Source of the DNA: Bacilli bacterium
Lineage (GTDB): Bacteria; Bacillota_I; Bacilli_A; RFN20; CAG-826
DNA: 36,091 nucleotides
Direction: 5' to 3'
NCBI GenBank assembly: GCA_028705995.1
Contig: JAQWCH010000010.1
Span: 1 to 36,091, forward strand
The notes beneath the pieces were generated by a model. The model searched no databases. It saw only the letters and a program-made list of their open reading frames with translations, and was not told the DNA's origin. The position numbers and the translations under genes are program-made. Numbering within the stretch: position 1 is the first letter of the stretch; each line of letters starts with the position of its first letter. Below, piece by piece: positions 1 to 10,396 of the stretch.

Positions 1-73
1 TATTGAATTTTGCAAGAAATATTTCTTATCTTTTTGATAAATATGAAAGCAATAAAAATATACGAAAAATACA

Positions 74-96
74 ACAAAAAAACCGCATAAAGCGGT
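74..96 (-). terminator. Intrinsic terminator downstream of tRNA-Thr
   Basis: On the minus strand ACCGC-tttat-GCGGT followed by TTTTTTTG. Confidence 0.7.
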
Positions 97-110
97 CTGT
101 TTTTGAAAAA

Positions 111-186
111 TGGTGCCGACTAGAGGACTTGAACCCCCAACCTACTGATTACGATTCAGTTGCTCTACCAGTTGCGCTAAGTCGGC
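111..186 (-). tRNA. tRNA-Thr (anticodon CGT), CCA encoded
   Basis: Reverse complement gccgact...actga-atCGTaa-tcagt...ggttcaagtcc...agtcggc-a-cca forms acceptor, anticodon and T arms; 7-nt anticodon loop ATCGTAA. Confidence 0.93.
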
Positions 187-243
187 GTGTCTAAAACATA
201 ATAAATAATAATCAAATAAATATCAATGAAAATAAAAGTGTGT

Positions 244-720
244 TTAATCGTTTATTTTTGGTGAGCTGAACTTTTTCGCAATTGATAATTGGTGTTGACG
301 AATGGCTTTCACCGCATCAATATTTTGTGGTGCATTTAAATTAACAATATATACAAGATAATCGGTTGCAACAATTGCATGTGTTGGGACATGAGCCGCT
401 GCTAAAACATGACCCCAAGCCCGATAATAAGCCCGTGTTAATGGATGCGGACTTTGACGTGCTAAATCATGCAGTTTAAGCGCTAAACTACGCATACTAC
501 TAATTTTTACATTTCGTTGTTGATAACTATTAATTGTATTTTTAATTTCTTCGATAATAATCGGCGAATAATATGCTTTCTCAATCGCAAAATCACAAAC
601 TGCTTTGCTCGCAAATAGGACTGCTTCTTGGCGACTTAGTTGCTCAATGGTCATCAGTAAATCTGCGCGTAGAATTTTATCATCGTTTATTTTTAGTTTT
701 GTAGCGAGTTTTTTGTCCAT
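244..720 (-). CDS. Putative Imm5-like immunity protein
   Basis: 158 aa ORF with the pattern RxxALxLHDLAR...ARAYYRAWGHVLAAAHVPTHAIVATDYLVYIV, resembling the putative immunity protein family. Confidence 0.55.
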   Translation of the reverse strand: MDKKLATKLKINDDKILRADLLMTIEQLSRQEAVLFASKAVCDFAIEKAYYSPIIIEEIKNTINSYQQRNVKISSMRSLALKLHDLARQSPHPLTRAYYRAWGHVLAAAHVPTHAIVATDYLVYIVNLNAPQNIDAVKAIRQHQLSIAKKFSSPKIND

Positions 721-830
721 TGTTAAGTCCCCCTTTTAGGATATTATATAATAAAAAAGGGAATTCTATATAAAACGTTTTATAATATTTAAGTAATTTG
801 AATTTCTTTTATGTTTAGCGCAAATTATTC

Positions 831-860
831 TTGCGAGCACATTTTATTGAACGTTATAAT
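831..860 (+). promoter_or_regulatory. Sigma-A type promoter of pyrophosphatase gene
   Basis: TTGCGA - 18 nt - TATAAT, followed by RBS AAGAGGA before ATG 892. Confidence 0.55.
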
Positions 861-891
861 AAAAACAACAACACGATAAGAGGAAAAATAT

Positions 892-3033
892 ATGGCAAAT
901 ATCGATGTAATCTTACTGACGCTCATTATTGCGGCTTGTTTATTGACTCTAAGCTATGTTTTTATTATTTTTCACAAAATTAATCGGCTAAAAGTTGTCA
1001 ATGCTGATGTCGATGAAATATCTGGATACATCCGTCAGGGGGCGATTACTTTTTTGAAACGAGAATTTAAGGTAATCATTCCCTTTGTTATTGTTGTTTC
1101 GTTGTTACTAGTTGGACTTGGTTTTCTTCCAATATTTCATGGTGCTGAAGGTGTCGGTTGGGAATCGGCAATTTGTTATTTAATTGGTTCTGCGTTTTCT
1201 GGACTTGCTGGGCTTGTCGGAATGATGGCTGCAACAAAAGCTAACGCTCGTACAACTGATGCGGCAATTAATCGTGGAATGAGTGGGGCTTTAAAAACGG
1301 CTTTTTCGGGTGGCGCTGTGCTCGGATTATCAGTTGCTGGTCTTGGTTTACTTGGTTTAACTGGGCTATTTATATTAGGTTATTTTGCATTTGTCGCTCT
1401 TGGTGATACACAACTCGAAGCAATAAAAGCCGCCGCCCATGTCGTCACAGGTTATGGGCTCGGCTGTTCAATGATAGCTTTATTTGGCCGGGTCGGTGGT
1501 GGAATTTATACGAAAGCTGCTGATGTTGGTGCAGATCTAGTCGGGAAGGTGGAAAGCAACATTCCAGAAGATGATCCACGCAATCCCGCGACAATTGCCG
1601 ATAACGTTGGAGATAATGTCGGCGATATTGCTGGTATGGGATCAGACCTCACGGAGTCATTTGTCGGATCAATTATTTCTGCCATTACCATCGCTTCGCT
1701 TTATGTTGAACAAATTGGCACGGTATTAACTAAAGTATCTTGGATTGTATTTCCGCTTGCGATTGCTGGCGTTGGTACACTTGGTGCGGTAATTGCCGTT
1801 TTAATTGTTCGTAGTCGCGAATGGAAAAATCCACAAAAAACACTGACAATTTCCACGTATATTACAACGGGGATTGTATTTATCGCTACCGTTTTTCTTA
1901 GTGTTTTTTATTTAAAAGACGCACGCGCAATTATTGCAATTGCCGCCGGATTAGCATGTGGAATTGGTGTTGGTTGGATTGCCGAATACTACACATCGAG
2001 TGATTTTAAACATGTAAAAGAAATTGCTGAAGAATCACAAACTGGTCATGCGACAAACATTATTTCTGGACTTGCTATTGGTATGAAGTCAACGGCCTTA
2101 ACAATTATCTCTCTTGCGCTTGGAATTATTATTTCCTACTTTGCGATGGGAGGAAAATCCGGATTTGGAAACTATGGTATTGCTCTAGGCGCAGTCGGTA
2201 TGCTATCAACTGTTGGAATTACTGTTAGTGTCGATGGTTATGGTCCAGTCAGTGATAATGCTGGTGGCATTGCCCAAATGGCAAACCTAGATCCACATGT
2301 TCGCAAGATTACCGATAAGCTTGATAGTGTCGGTAATACAACTGCCGCAATCGGTAAAGGTTTTTGTATCGGTAGTGCCACATTAACTTCGCTGGCGCTT
2401 GTAATCTCTTTTGGAGCAGCAACTGGACTAAGCGCAGATAACTTTTCCTTGATGGAACCCCGCGTAATTATCGGCGTTCTAATTGGTGGTATGCTTCCAT
2501 TCTTGTTCTCTTCACTCGTGATTGATTCGGTCGGACGTGCGGCAAACCAAATGGTCAATGAAATTCGTGCCCAATTTAAAGCTGATCCCGGTATTTTAGC
2601 AGGTACCAGCACACCGGATTATCAACGTTGTATTGATATTTCTACACGCGCCTCCTTGAAAGAAATGGTTTTACCTGGCGTAATTGCGATTCTTTCACCA
2701 ATTGTGGCGGGTTTTATCTTAGGGTCAGCTGGCTTAGGCGGTTTATTAATTGGCGGATTAATTTCAGCGATTATGCTTGCCGTATTTATGGCGAATGCTG
2801 GTGGTGCTTGGGATAACGCGAAAAAATATATTGAGGAAGGTTTTTTTGGCGGTAAAGGTAGTGAAGCCCATAAGGCATCAATCACTGGTGATACCGTCGG
2901 TGATCCACTCAAAGATACCGCTGGTCCAACAATGGATATTTTAATTAAAATGATGTCGATTATTTCACTAATCATCGCACCCGTGCTAAAGGAAGTTCCA
3001 TCACTTTGGGACTATATTGTTGATTTGCTATAA
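892..3033 (+). CDS. hppA: Membrane-bound (Na+/H+-translocating) pyrophosphatase, K+-dependent type
   Basis: 713 aa polytopic protein; [43 protein letters not shown] and [10 protein letters not shown] motifs. Confidence 0.95.
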   Translation: MANIDVILLTLIIAACLLTLSYVFIIFHKINRLKVVNADVDEISGYIRQGAITFLKREFKVIIPFVIVVSLLLVGLGFLPIFHGAEGVGWESAICYLIGSAFSGLAGLVGMMAATKANARTTDAAINRGMSGALKTAFSGGAVLGLSVAGLGLLGLTGLFILGYFAFVALGDTQLEAIKAAAHVVTGYGLGCSMIALFGRVGGGIYTKAADVGADLVGKVESNIPEDDPRNPATIADNVGDNVGDIAGMGSDLTESFVGSIISAITIASLYVEQIGTVLTKVSWIVFPLAIAGVGTLGAVIAVLIVRSREWKNPQKTLTISTYITTGIVFIATVFLSVFYLKDARAIIAIAAGLACGIGVGWIAEYYTSSDFKHVKEIAEESQTGHATNIISGLAIGMKSTALTIISLALGIIISYFAMGGKSGFGNYGIALGAVGMLSTVGITVSVDGYGPVSDNAGGIAQMANLDPHVRKITDKLDSVGNTTAAIGKGFCIGSATLTSLALVISFGAATGLSADNFSLMEPRVIIGVLIGGMLPFLFSSLVIDSVGRAANQMVNEIRAQFKADPGILAGTSTPDYQRCIDISTRASLKEMVLPGVIAILSPIVAGFILGSAGLGGLLIGGLISAIMLAVFMANAGGAWDNAKKYIEEGFFGGKGSEAHKASITGDTVGDPLKDTAGPTMDILIKMMSIISLIIAPVLKEVPSLWDYIVDLL

Positions 3034-3051
3034 TTTTTTATAACAATAAAT

Positions 3052-3082
3052 GGTGGGTAGCTGATACTATCCACCTTTTTTT
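3052..3082 (+). terminator. Intrinsic terminator after pyrophosphatase gene
   Basis: GGTGGGTA-gctgatac-TATCCACC followed by TTTTTTT. Confidence 0.85.
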
Positions 3083-3185
3083 AATTTATGTTTCGTCTTA
3101 AGAAATTTAAACATAATAAGTGATGTTTTAATCTATATTTTTTTATTAAATCTAGTAGAATAGAGCACGAAGGTTATTTTTATAT

Positions 3186-4946
3186 ATGCTATTTTTAAAG
3201 CACTTCCGCCAGTACTATTTCAAATACGCATGGGCATTCATCTTGGGTGTCCTACTTTTAATTGCGATTGACTGGTATCAGCTTGAAATCCCAAGTATTC
3301 TAAGTGCTGTGATTGACGGTGTTGATGATGGTGTAATTACACAAATGAGCGAAATTATCACGCCCTTAACTCAAATACTAATAATTATTATTGCACTGAC
3401 ACTTGGCCGCTTTTTGTGGCGCTATTTGCTTTTTGGTACAAGTCGCAAGATTGAGACTGACATCCGCGGTAAAATGTTTGCCCACGCTGTTACTTTAGAT
3501 CAAAATTTCTATAATCAACAAAAAATCGGTGGTTTAATGTCGTACTTTACAAATGATTTAACCGCTGTTCGTGAAATATTCGGCCATGGGTTATTGATGC
3601 TTGTTGATGGACTTGTTCTTGGTGGTTTTGTTTTGGTGAGAATGTTCCGTTTAAACTGGTTGATGACACTTTATGCTTTTATTCCAATCGCCTTAATGGG
3701 TGTGCTTGTCTTTTTTCTTGAGTTACGCATGGAACGCAAATTTAAAGTACGACAAGAATCATTTGAAAAAATGAGTGACTTTGCACAAGAATCTTTTAGC
3801 GGCATCACGGTGATCAAAGCTTATGTTCGCGAAGCGGCCGAAGCATTGGGTTTTAAGAAAAGATCTTCTGATTTATATAAAAATTCAATGGCGCATCTTA
3901 AGTATGCCGTCATCGTCAATGTCATCATTGATGTGATGATTAATCTCGTTATATTAGCAATCATCGCTTATGGGGCTATTCTTATCGCCTATGGCGATTT
4001 AAGTAGCGGGGAATTAACCGAATATACGGCTTATTTCTTTAATCTCTTGTGGCCGGTCTTTGCCCTTTCTTGGTTTTTAAATATCAATGGCCAGGCACAA
4101 GCCTCTGCTAAACGAATTTATGCATTTTTAGAATCGAAACCTCTTGTCGCGGAAAAAGATGATGCAATTAAAAACGTTACTTTAAATGGACGAATTGAAG
4201 CGAAAAACCTTACATTCACTTATCCGGACGGCCGCGATCCTGTTTTGCATGATGTGAATTTTCTAATTGAAAGTGGGCAAATGGTTGGAATTCTTGGTAA
4301 AACTGGATCTGGCAAATCCACTCTTGTTGAGTTATTACTGCATATTTATAATACTGATCCTGGCATGCTCCTTGTTGATGACTATGACATCGCACAACTT
4401 TCAATTAATACGTTACGTAATCATATTGGTTATGTTCCTCAGGATAACTTTCTTTTTTCCGATACAATTGAACGCAACATCGGGTTTGCTTTTGAAAAAA
4501 TTGAACACAACGCATTAGTGAAAGCAGCTAAACTTGCCGATATCGATGAAAACGTTCAAGAATTTAAACTGCAATATCAAACGATGCTTGGTGAGCGTGG
4601 TGTGACGGTTTCTGGTGGGCAAAAACAGCGTATTTCAATTGCGCGTGCCCTTGCAAAAGATCCATCAATTCTTATTCTTGATGATTCAGTATCCGCAGTT
4701 GATACGAAGACAGAGGAAGAGATTATCACTAATCTACAAAATGTACGAAAAAATAAAACTACTATTTTTATTGCCCATCGGATTTCAACTGTCAAGCGTC
4801 TTGATAAAATTATCTTACTGGAACAAGGCCATGTCGTTGGTTTTGGTAGTCATCATGAGTTGCTTGAAAGTAATCACCTTTATCAAGAAATGGTGCGATT
4901 ACAAGAATTAGAAAATCTTATCGCGGAGGTCGAAGTTCATGCGTGA
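3186..4946 (+). CDS. ABC transporter, fused permease/ATP-binding protein, degenerate-site subunit of a heterodimer
   Basis: N-terminal TM domain; Walker A GKTGSGKST, signature SGGQ, Walker B ILILDD (Asp instead of catalytic Glu), H-loop IAHR. Confidence 0.92.
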   Translation: MLFLKHFRQYYFKYAWAFILGVLLLIAIDWYQLEIPSILSAVIDGVDDGVITQMSEIITPLTQILIIIIALTLGRFLWRYLLFGTSRKIETDIRGKMFAHAVTLDQNFYNQQKIGGLMSYFTNDLTAVREIFGHGLLMLVDGLVLGGFVLVRMFRLNWLMTLYAFIPIALMGVLVFFLELRMERKFKVRQESFEKMSDFAQESFSGITVIKAYVREAAEALGFKKRSSDLYKNSMAHLKYAVIVNVIIDVMINLVILAIIAYGAILIAYGDLSSGELTEYTAYFFNLLWPVFALSWFLNINGQAQASAKRIYAFLESKPLVAEKDDAIKNVTLNGRIEAKNLTFTYPDGRDPVLHDVNFLIESGQMVGILGKTGSGKSTLVELLLHIYNTDPGMLLVDDYDIAQLSINTLRNHIGYVPQDNFLFSDTIERNIGFAFEKIEHNALVKAAKLADIDENVQEFKLQYQTMLGERGVTVSGGQKQRISIARALAKDPSILILDDSVSAVDTKTEEEIITNLQNVRKNKTTIFIAHRISTVKRLDKIILLEQGHVVGFGSHHELLESNHLYQEMVRLQELENLIAEVEVHA

Positions 4947-6753
4947 TTTTGTTGAACATCACGAAGCGCATCAAGACTCGCGGTTGCTGCTTCGACTATT
5001 AAAATATTTAAAACCCTATGCAAAAAAGTTTGTATTAGCATTTTTCCTTATGATTATTACAACCTTTGCTGGTATGGTTCTTCCGCTCGCGTCTGGATTA
5101 GCAATTGATATCATGACTGATCCCGCCTATACGATTGAAGCGAAAACAACAATTATTTTCATCGGTACAGCAGTGATTTTACTAATAACTGGCATCGCTA
5201 TTTTGGTTGGTTATTATCAAAATGTGATGTTGCAAAGAATTGGTCAAGAAATCACCCATCAAATGCGTGAAGAAGTTTTTACACATATTGAAAAATTATC
5301 AATTGGACAAATCAATGATTTGCCAGTTGGTAAACTTGTGACGCGCGCCACTAATGATCCTGGTAATATCTCTGATATGTTTACCAATACAATTGTAAAT
5401 TTAATTCGCAATATTCTGATGATGGTGATTATTGCTGTAATTTTGTTGTTCATTAATCCCTTAATGGCGTTAGTCGCCCTTGCTGTTTTCCCGCTAATTG
5501 TGATTGCTTCGCTTTTCTTTAATAAATTTTCACGCACGGCCTACCGTGAAGTTCGTCAAAATGTATCAGAAATTAATGCCTTTTTATCGGAAAATCTTTC
5601 AGGAATGAAAGTCACACAAGTATTCAACCAAGAAGAAAAGAAAAAACAACAATTTAAAATTATTAATCAACGCTTAAACAAAAGTTATATCAAAGAAATT
5701 ATGGTATTTGGTATTTATCGGCCGTTAATATATTTTCTCGCGATGATTGCGACAATTTTATCAATCTATTTTGGTGTAAGCGCAATTTTCGCGGGTAGTT
5801 TAACTATCGGACTATTTGTCTCTTTCTACTTCTACATTGGTCAATTCTTTGAGCCCGTCCAACAAATTGCCGAACAGTTTAACTCCTTGCAAAGCGGTTT
5901 TGCTTCGGCGGAAAAAATCTTTGATGTATTAGACACGCCACCCGCTATTAAAGATGCAGAAGATGCTATTACACTTGATCACTTAGCGGGCGAAATTGAA
6001 TTTAAAAATGTCTGGTTTCAATACATTCCTGAAGAATGGGTGCTCAAAGATATTTCGTTTAAAGTCGCGGCCAATGAAACTGTTGCTTTTGTCGGGGCAA
6101 CGGGCAGCGGTAAAACAACAATTTTACAATTAATTGTCCGTAATTATGATATTCAAAAAGGACAAATTCTTATTGATGGAATTGATATTAAGAAGATCAA
6201 ACGCTCATCTTTACGGGCTTTTGTCGGTCAAATGCTTCAAGATGTCTTCTTATTCTCTGGGACAATACGTGAAAATATCACTTTAAGAAATGAGAATATC
6301 CCCGAAGCTAAGATTCTCGAATCGACACATTATGTCGGGCTTGATCAAGTGCTTAAACGCCTACCAAATGGTCTTAACGAAGAAGTCAAAGAACGTGGTA
6401 AAAACTTCTCCGCAGGTGAACGGCAATTAATCTCTTTTGCTCGTGCTGTTACCTATCAACCATCAGTGATGATTCTTGATGAAGCAACCGCTAATATCGA
6501 TTCAGAAACAGAGGCAATTATTCAAGAATCTTTAGCAAAAATGATGAATATTTCGACAATGTTAATTGTTGCCCATCGGCTCTCAACAATTCAGCACTGC
6601 GATAAAATTTTTGTCATGCATAAAGGTGAGATAGTTGAAACTGGTAATCACCAGACACTATTACAAAAAAATGGACTTTATTACAATTTATACCGTTTAC
6701 AGTACGATCAACAAAAGCGCGAAGAAAATAACATTCTACAAGTGACGAACTAA
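4939..6753 (+). CDS. ABC transporter, fused permease/ATP-binding protein, second subunit
   Basis: Overlaps previous ORF by 8 nt; Walker A GATGSGKTT, FSAGE signature, Walker B VMILDEAT, H-loop VAHR. Confidence 0.92.
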   Translation: MRDFVEHHEAHQDSRLLLRLLKYLKPYAKKFVLAFFLMIITTFAGMVLPLASGLAIDIMTDPAYTIEAKTTIIFIGTAVILLITGIAILVGYYQNVMLQRIGQEITHQMREEVFTHIEKLSIGQINDLPVGKLVTRATNDPGNISDMFTNTIVNLIRNILMMVIIAVILLFINPLMALVALAVFPLIVIASLFFNKFSRTAYREVRQNVSEINAFLSENLSGMKVTQVFNQEEKKKQQFKIINQRLNKSYIKEIMVFGIYRPLIYFLAMIATILSIYFGVSAIFAGSLTIGLFVSFYFYIGQFFEPVQQIAEQFNSLQSGFASAEKIFDVLDTPPAIKDAEDAITLDHLAGEIEFKNVWFQYIPEEWVLKDISFKVAANETVAFVGATGSGKTTILQLIVRNYDIQKGQILIDGIDIKKIKRSSLRAFVGQMLQDVFLFSGTIRENITLRNENIPEAKILESTHYVGLDQVLKRLPNGLNEEVKERGKNFSAGERQLISFARAVTYQPSVMILDEATANIDSETEAIIQESLAKMMNISTMLIVAHRLSTIQHCDKIFVMHKGEIVETGNHQTLLQKNGLYYNLYRLQYDQQKREENNILQVTN

Positions 6754-7458
6754 ATCGAAAACACTAATCAGGCCTAATAAAGCTTCATCTTCATTACCAT
6801 TTTCCGTAACAAATAGGAGTTCTGTTTTTTTCTCGATGTCTTCTTCGGTTTTAAAATAATCAAACAAACGATAAATATCGACTTTTCTTGATACAAAGTG
6901 ATATTCAACCGATGGTTGCTTTTCTATCTTAATTTTATCGATGACATCAACAAAGTGCACTTTTGTCAATTCCGCAAGAATCTCACCTTGTTCATTAATG
7001 AATTGCGAAAAGATTGTGCTTTCATTAAAAACACCGATAAGCCGATTGATACGCATAATCGGAATGTTTGATAAATGATAATTTTTCATTAAAAGATAAG
7101 CATCAAACAAAGTTTCTTCTATTTGGCACATTTTAATTTGACTAAACGGAATCATCACTTTTTCCGCCGTTAATGGATGAGTTATTTTCTTTACTAGTTG
7201 CTTAAACTTGGCCATGAATTCTAGCGTTGGATAGGCAACTTCATTATTATGAACAATAATATTGCGCAAATCGGCAACTAAAAAGAGAAATTGGCGGTTT
7301 TCTCCATGATTAATGATTTTATTGTTTGACTGATTAACAAGTGAAGAAAAACTTTGATAACGATCGGTGCCTTTTTCCTTGCTTTTTAAATAACTTTCCA
7401 ATTGATTAAAGGTATGAATAAATTCCGCGTTAATTTTCTTTTGTTCGCTCGTGAGCAT
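6736..7458 (-). CDS. CBS-domain-containing protein
   Basis: IKMCQIEETLFDAYLLMKNYHLSNIPIMRINRLIGVFNESTIF resembles a CBS motif pair. Confidence 0.7.
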   Translation of the reverse strand: MLTSEQKKINAEFIHTFNQLESYLKSKEKGTDRYQSFSSLVNQSNNKIINHGENRQFLFLVADLRNIIVHNNEVAYPTLEFMAKFKQLVKKITHPLTAEKVMIPFSQIKMCQIEETLFDAYLLMKNYHLSNIPIMRINRLIGVFNESTIFSQFINEQGEILAELTKVHFVDVIDKIKIEKQPSVEYHFVSRKVDIYRLFDYFKTEEDIEKKTELLFVTENGNEDEALLGLISVFDLVRHL

Positions 7459-7606
7459 AATCTTCTCCGATCAAGATGTGTTTAATGAAATGACAAATTA
7501 ATTTCGAATGGCAACTGCTTGTGTTTTTCAAGAATATTCTTTATCTTATTTCTATATATATATTAACTGAGATCAATAAAAAAAAGCAAAGTTGAGTACA
7601 TAAAAA

Positions 7607-8419
7607 ATGAAAATTCCAAAAGTGTTCCCTGGTGTATCCACTGGGCAATTAATTATTACATCACTTGTGATGAACACTTATCCTGATCAGCGTGAGCGCC
7701 CTATTCGTATTTGGCTACCGCCAGGTTATAGCCAAGAGAATCCACAAAATCGTTATCCAGTTTTTTACATGCATGATGGCCAAAACTTGTTTGACAGTGC
7801 TACTTCTTATGCTGGCGAATGGGAAATTGATGAAACTATCACGGCCTTAATTGCTAAAGGTGACCATGGAACTATTGTTGTTGGTATTGATAATAGTCAG
7901 GATCGACTAAATGAATTATCACCTAATTGGCCACGTATCTTGGGAATAAGAAAAAAGATTAACCAACCATCTGGAGAACTATACGCCTCCTTTATTGTTA
8001 ACACGGTTAAACCATATATCGATACACATTTTCACACTTTGAGTAACCGCTCTAATACTGGCATTGGTGGATCAAGCATGGGTGGTGTGATGTCTTTTTA
8101 TATGTTGCTCACCTACCCTGAAATATTCGGCTCTGGCTTATTATTTTCGACTGCTGCTCAGCTTTATAAATATGCTTCGATTAAAAACTTTGTCCAAACA
8201 AAAATAAGTACGATGAATGATTATCCGCGTATATTTCTTTTCGCTGGTGGCTTAGAACGTTCAATTACTCCTTATGTTAAGCGGCTAAGTCATTTGCTAA
8301 TTAAAAATAATTTTCCAAAAGAAAACATTGCTACATTGATTGATCCTCGGGCAAAACACAATGAATTAGCGTGGGCTAAACACTTTCCAAATGCATATCA
8401 ATGGTTAACAAAAAAATAG
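7607..8419 (+). CDS. Alpha/beta hydrolase, putative esterase (esterase D-like)
   Basis: YPVFYMHDGQNLFD and GIGGSSMGGVMSFY nucleophile elbow. Confidence 0.88.
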   Translation: MKIPKVFPGVSTGQLIITSLVMNTYPDQRERPIRIWLPPGYSQENPQNRYPVFYMHDGQNLFDSATSYAGEWEIDETITALIAKGDHGTIVVGIDNSQDRLNELSPNWPRILGIRKKINQPSGELYASFIVNTVKPYIDTHFHTLSNRSNTGIGGSSMGGVMSFYMLLTYPEIFGSGLLFSTAAQLYKYASIKNFVQTKISTMNDYPRIFLFAGGLERSITPYVKRLSHLLIKNNFPKENIATLIDPRAKHNELAWAKHFPNAYQWLTKK

Positions 8420-8465
8420 TGGCAAAAAGACCTCTATTTATCAAAACACCCTTGATTTGCCTATA

Positions 8466-8981
8466 TTATTGAATCGGCTTTTCAAATGCGATTCGCACTT
8501 TATTTCCTTCAAGGATAGCCACACCGACTGCTCGATAACCATTCTTTTTTAATAAATTAATCATCGGTATGTTTTTTTCGTGTGTATCAATTCGCACAGC
8601 GGCTTGCTGTTTTTCATGCGCTAAATGCTCGACAAACTGAAGCATTTTACTCGCTATACCTTTTTGCCGGGCTGAACTAGTAACGGCAAAACGGTGAATG
8701 ACAAAATAGGAACCCGCAACTTGCCAACTGCCACTTTGTAGCTGGTCATAGTCTTTTTCGTAATCAAGGACCGCCATCACGGCAAGAATTTTAATGCCTT
8801 CTTTTAACACATAAAAGGCCTTATTTAAAATGTCCTGTCGAATTGTATTTTCGCTCGGTGTTCCATCTTGCCATTGACCAGAGTTTTGGGTTTTAAGCAA
8901 TTGGCGTGCATCATCAATTACTTTCATAATCTGCTCTAGATCATTGGGTTTTGCTAATTCAATTAAATAGTTTGTTTCCAT
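8466..8981 (-). CDS. GNAT family N-acetyltransferase
   Basis: VIHRFAVTSSARQKGIASKMLQFVE (acetyl-CoA loop) and IDTHEKNIPMINLLKKNGYRAVG. Confidence 0.88.
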   Translation of the reverse strand: METNYLIELAKPNDLEQIMKVIDDARQLLKTQNSGQWQDGTPSENTIRQDILNKAFYVLKEGIKILAVMAVLDYEKDYDQLQSGSWQVAGSYFVIHRFAVTSSARQKGIASKMLQFVEHLAHEKQQAAVRIDTHEKNIPMINLLKKNGYRAVGVAILEGNKVRIAFEKPIQ

Positions 8982-8996
8982 TTATTTTTGTTCTAT

Positions 8997-10211
8997 CTAG
9001 TTAATTTTTTGATCCGCTTTTTCAATAAATTCGATATACGTTTTTAATATTTGTTCAACAACTGCCGGGCGTACATTGTCCAATGTATCCTGTGGTGTAT
9101 GATAGACATTTGAACGGTTTTCATTGCTCCATGGCATCCCGATTGCTGTTGTCACACGCACACCTTTTTTTGCTAACTCCGCAGCATCTGTTCCACCAGT
9201 TAGAAATGCTAGTTTCTGTGTTGTCACTTTTTCTCCATGCTGAGAGGCAATTGTCGCTAATTCAGTTGCCAATGCTACGTCAAGGGCAACAAAGTTATTT
9301 AAATCACTAGTTAAAAAGAATAGTTCACGTTCATCATACAAACAGTCCATATTTAAACCGATTGTTGGCGTTTCTTTAAACTCTTTAAGATGTTTTTTCG
9401 CATATGAGCGTGCCCCTCGTAAGCCTTCTTCTTCAGCATCAAAACTCATAAGAATTAAGCGTGTGTGTTGGAGACCTTTTCCCGCGCTTTTTTGTTCTTT
9501 ATAGTATTGTCCGATTGTTAGAGCAAGCGCTGATGCTACAAGGTTATCACCTGCACCTGGTGTGGCGGTTTTACTTGCGAAAAACCACATTTGACCAACA
9601 AGTAGCGTACCCCCTGATAAGACAATTTTTAGTATTAGGTTAAGCGTAGTAAGTGGCGGATAAATTAATAAATAAGCGGATACGACAATCAGTAATATAA
9701 CAAGGGCAATCGAGCCTGTTGTCCGTAAATTGTAAAGTTTTGGCTGATGAATCAGAAAATTAAATGTATGGGCACTATCGTGATGACCAGAAACAATAAT
9801 TTGTTGTTTCACTTCTTTTTCTGGTTCAAGCACACCATAAACGTTCCGCGCTTTTTTTCGCGGATAGAAAATATCTAATAAAGGTAAGTAAAGGAAAAAC
9901 TGGAACACTAAGATTAGCAGTGCAAGTGCAGCGATAATTAAGGCATAAAGAGGAAGTTTAAACCAAAGCAAGGTCACACTAGCAATATAGGCAATTACAA
10001 GTAGCCGAATCCAACCAAGAAAAGCACCTTTATGGATAATGAAGTCTTCACTTGCCACCCAATCCGAAAACGTTTCAAGTTCAGCTTTTAAATCATCCGC
10101 AGTCGCTAATGCGGCTTTGGTACCAGCAAGACGTGGACCGTGCGTTTTAATCAATTTATCGGTTCGCTTAAACACATCTTCGCGTAACTTTTTGACATCC
10201 ATAATATTCAT
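8997..10211 (-). CDS. Membrane-associated M28 family metallopeptidase
   Basis: Zinc-ligand motifs SGHHDSAH, GAGDNLVAS, FDAEEEGLRGARSY, VYHTPQDTLDNV; internal TM helices. Confidence 0.9.
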   Translation of the reverse strand: MNIMDVKKLREDVFKRTDKLIKTHGPRLAGTKAALATADDLKAELETFSDWVASEDFIIHKGAFLGWIRLLVIAYIASVTLLWFKLPLYALIIAALALLILVFQFFLYLPLLDIFYPRKKARNVYGVLEPEKEVKQQIIVSGHHDSAHTFNFLIHQPKLYNLRTTGSIALVILLIVVSAYLLIYPPLTTLNLILKIVLSGGTLLVGQMWFFASKTATPGAGDNLVASALALTIGQYYKEQKSAGKGLQHTRLILMSFDAEEEGLRGARSYAKKHLKEFKETPTIGLNMDCLYDERELFFLTSDLNNFVALDVALATELATIASQHGEKVTTQKLAFLTGGTDAAELAKKGVRVTTAIGMPWSNENRSNVYHTPQDTLDNVRPAVVEQILKTYIEFIEKADQKIN

Positions 10212-10321
10212 CTCCTCAATGTATTTTGATCAGTCTTTTTTATTATAATTTAGAACATAAAAATTGACTATATCTTTCAAACGTACGCCCTCTCACGTAT
10301 ATATAATTGGTATTTGAACAG

Positions 10322-10351
10322 CAAATAAAAAGGCCAAATTATTTTGGCCTA
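10322..10351 (-). terminator. Intrinsic terminator of the GGDEF gene
   Basis: Minus strand AGGCCAAA-ataa-TTTGGCCT then TTTTATTT. Confidence 0.8.
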
Positions 10352-10396
10352 AATTTAACTATGTTTTATCAATTCATTAAAACTAAAAAAACTAAA

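Noticed and set aside
3-194. 63-aa ORF over the tRNA region
   Set aside because: Overlaps tRNA-Thr on the other strand and its terminator; no RBS or recognisable protein.
1506-2975. Antisense ORFs within the pyrophosphatase gene
   Set aside because: Mirror ORFs of a strongly conserved coding gene.
4216-5537. Short ORFs inside the ABC transporter genes
   Set aside because: Overlap confident ABC coding sequence in other frames.
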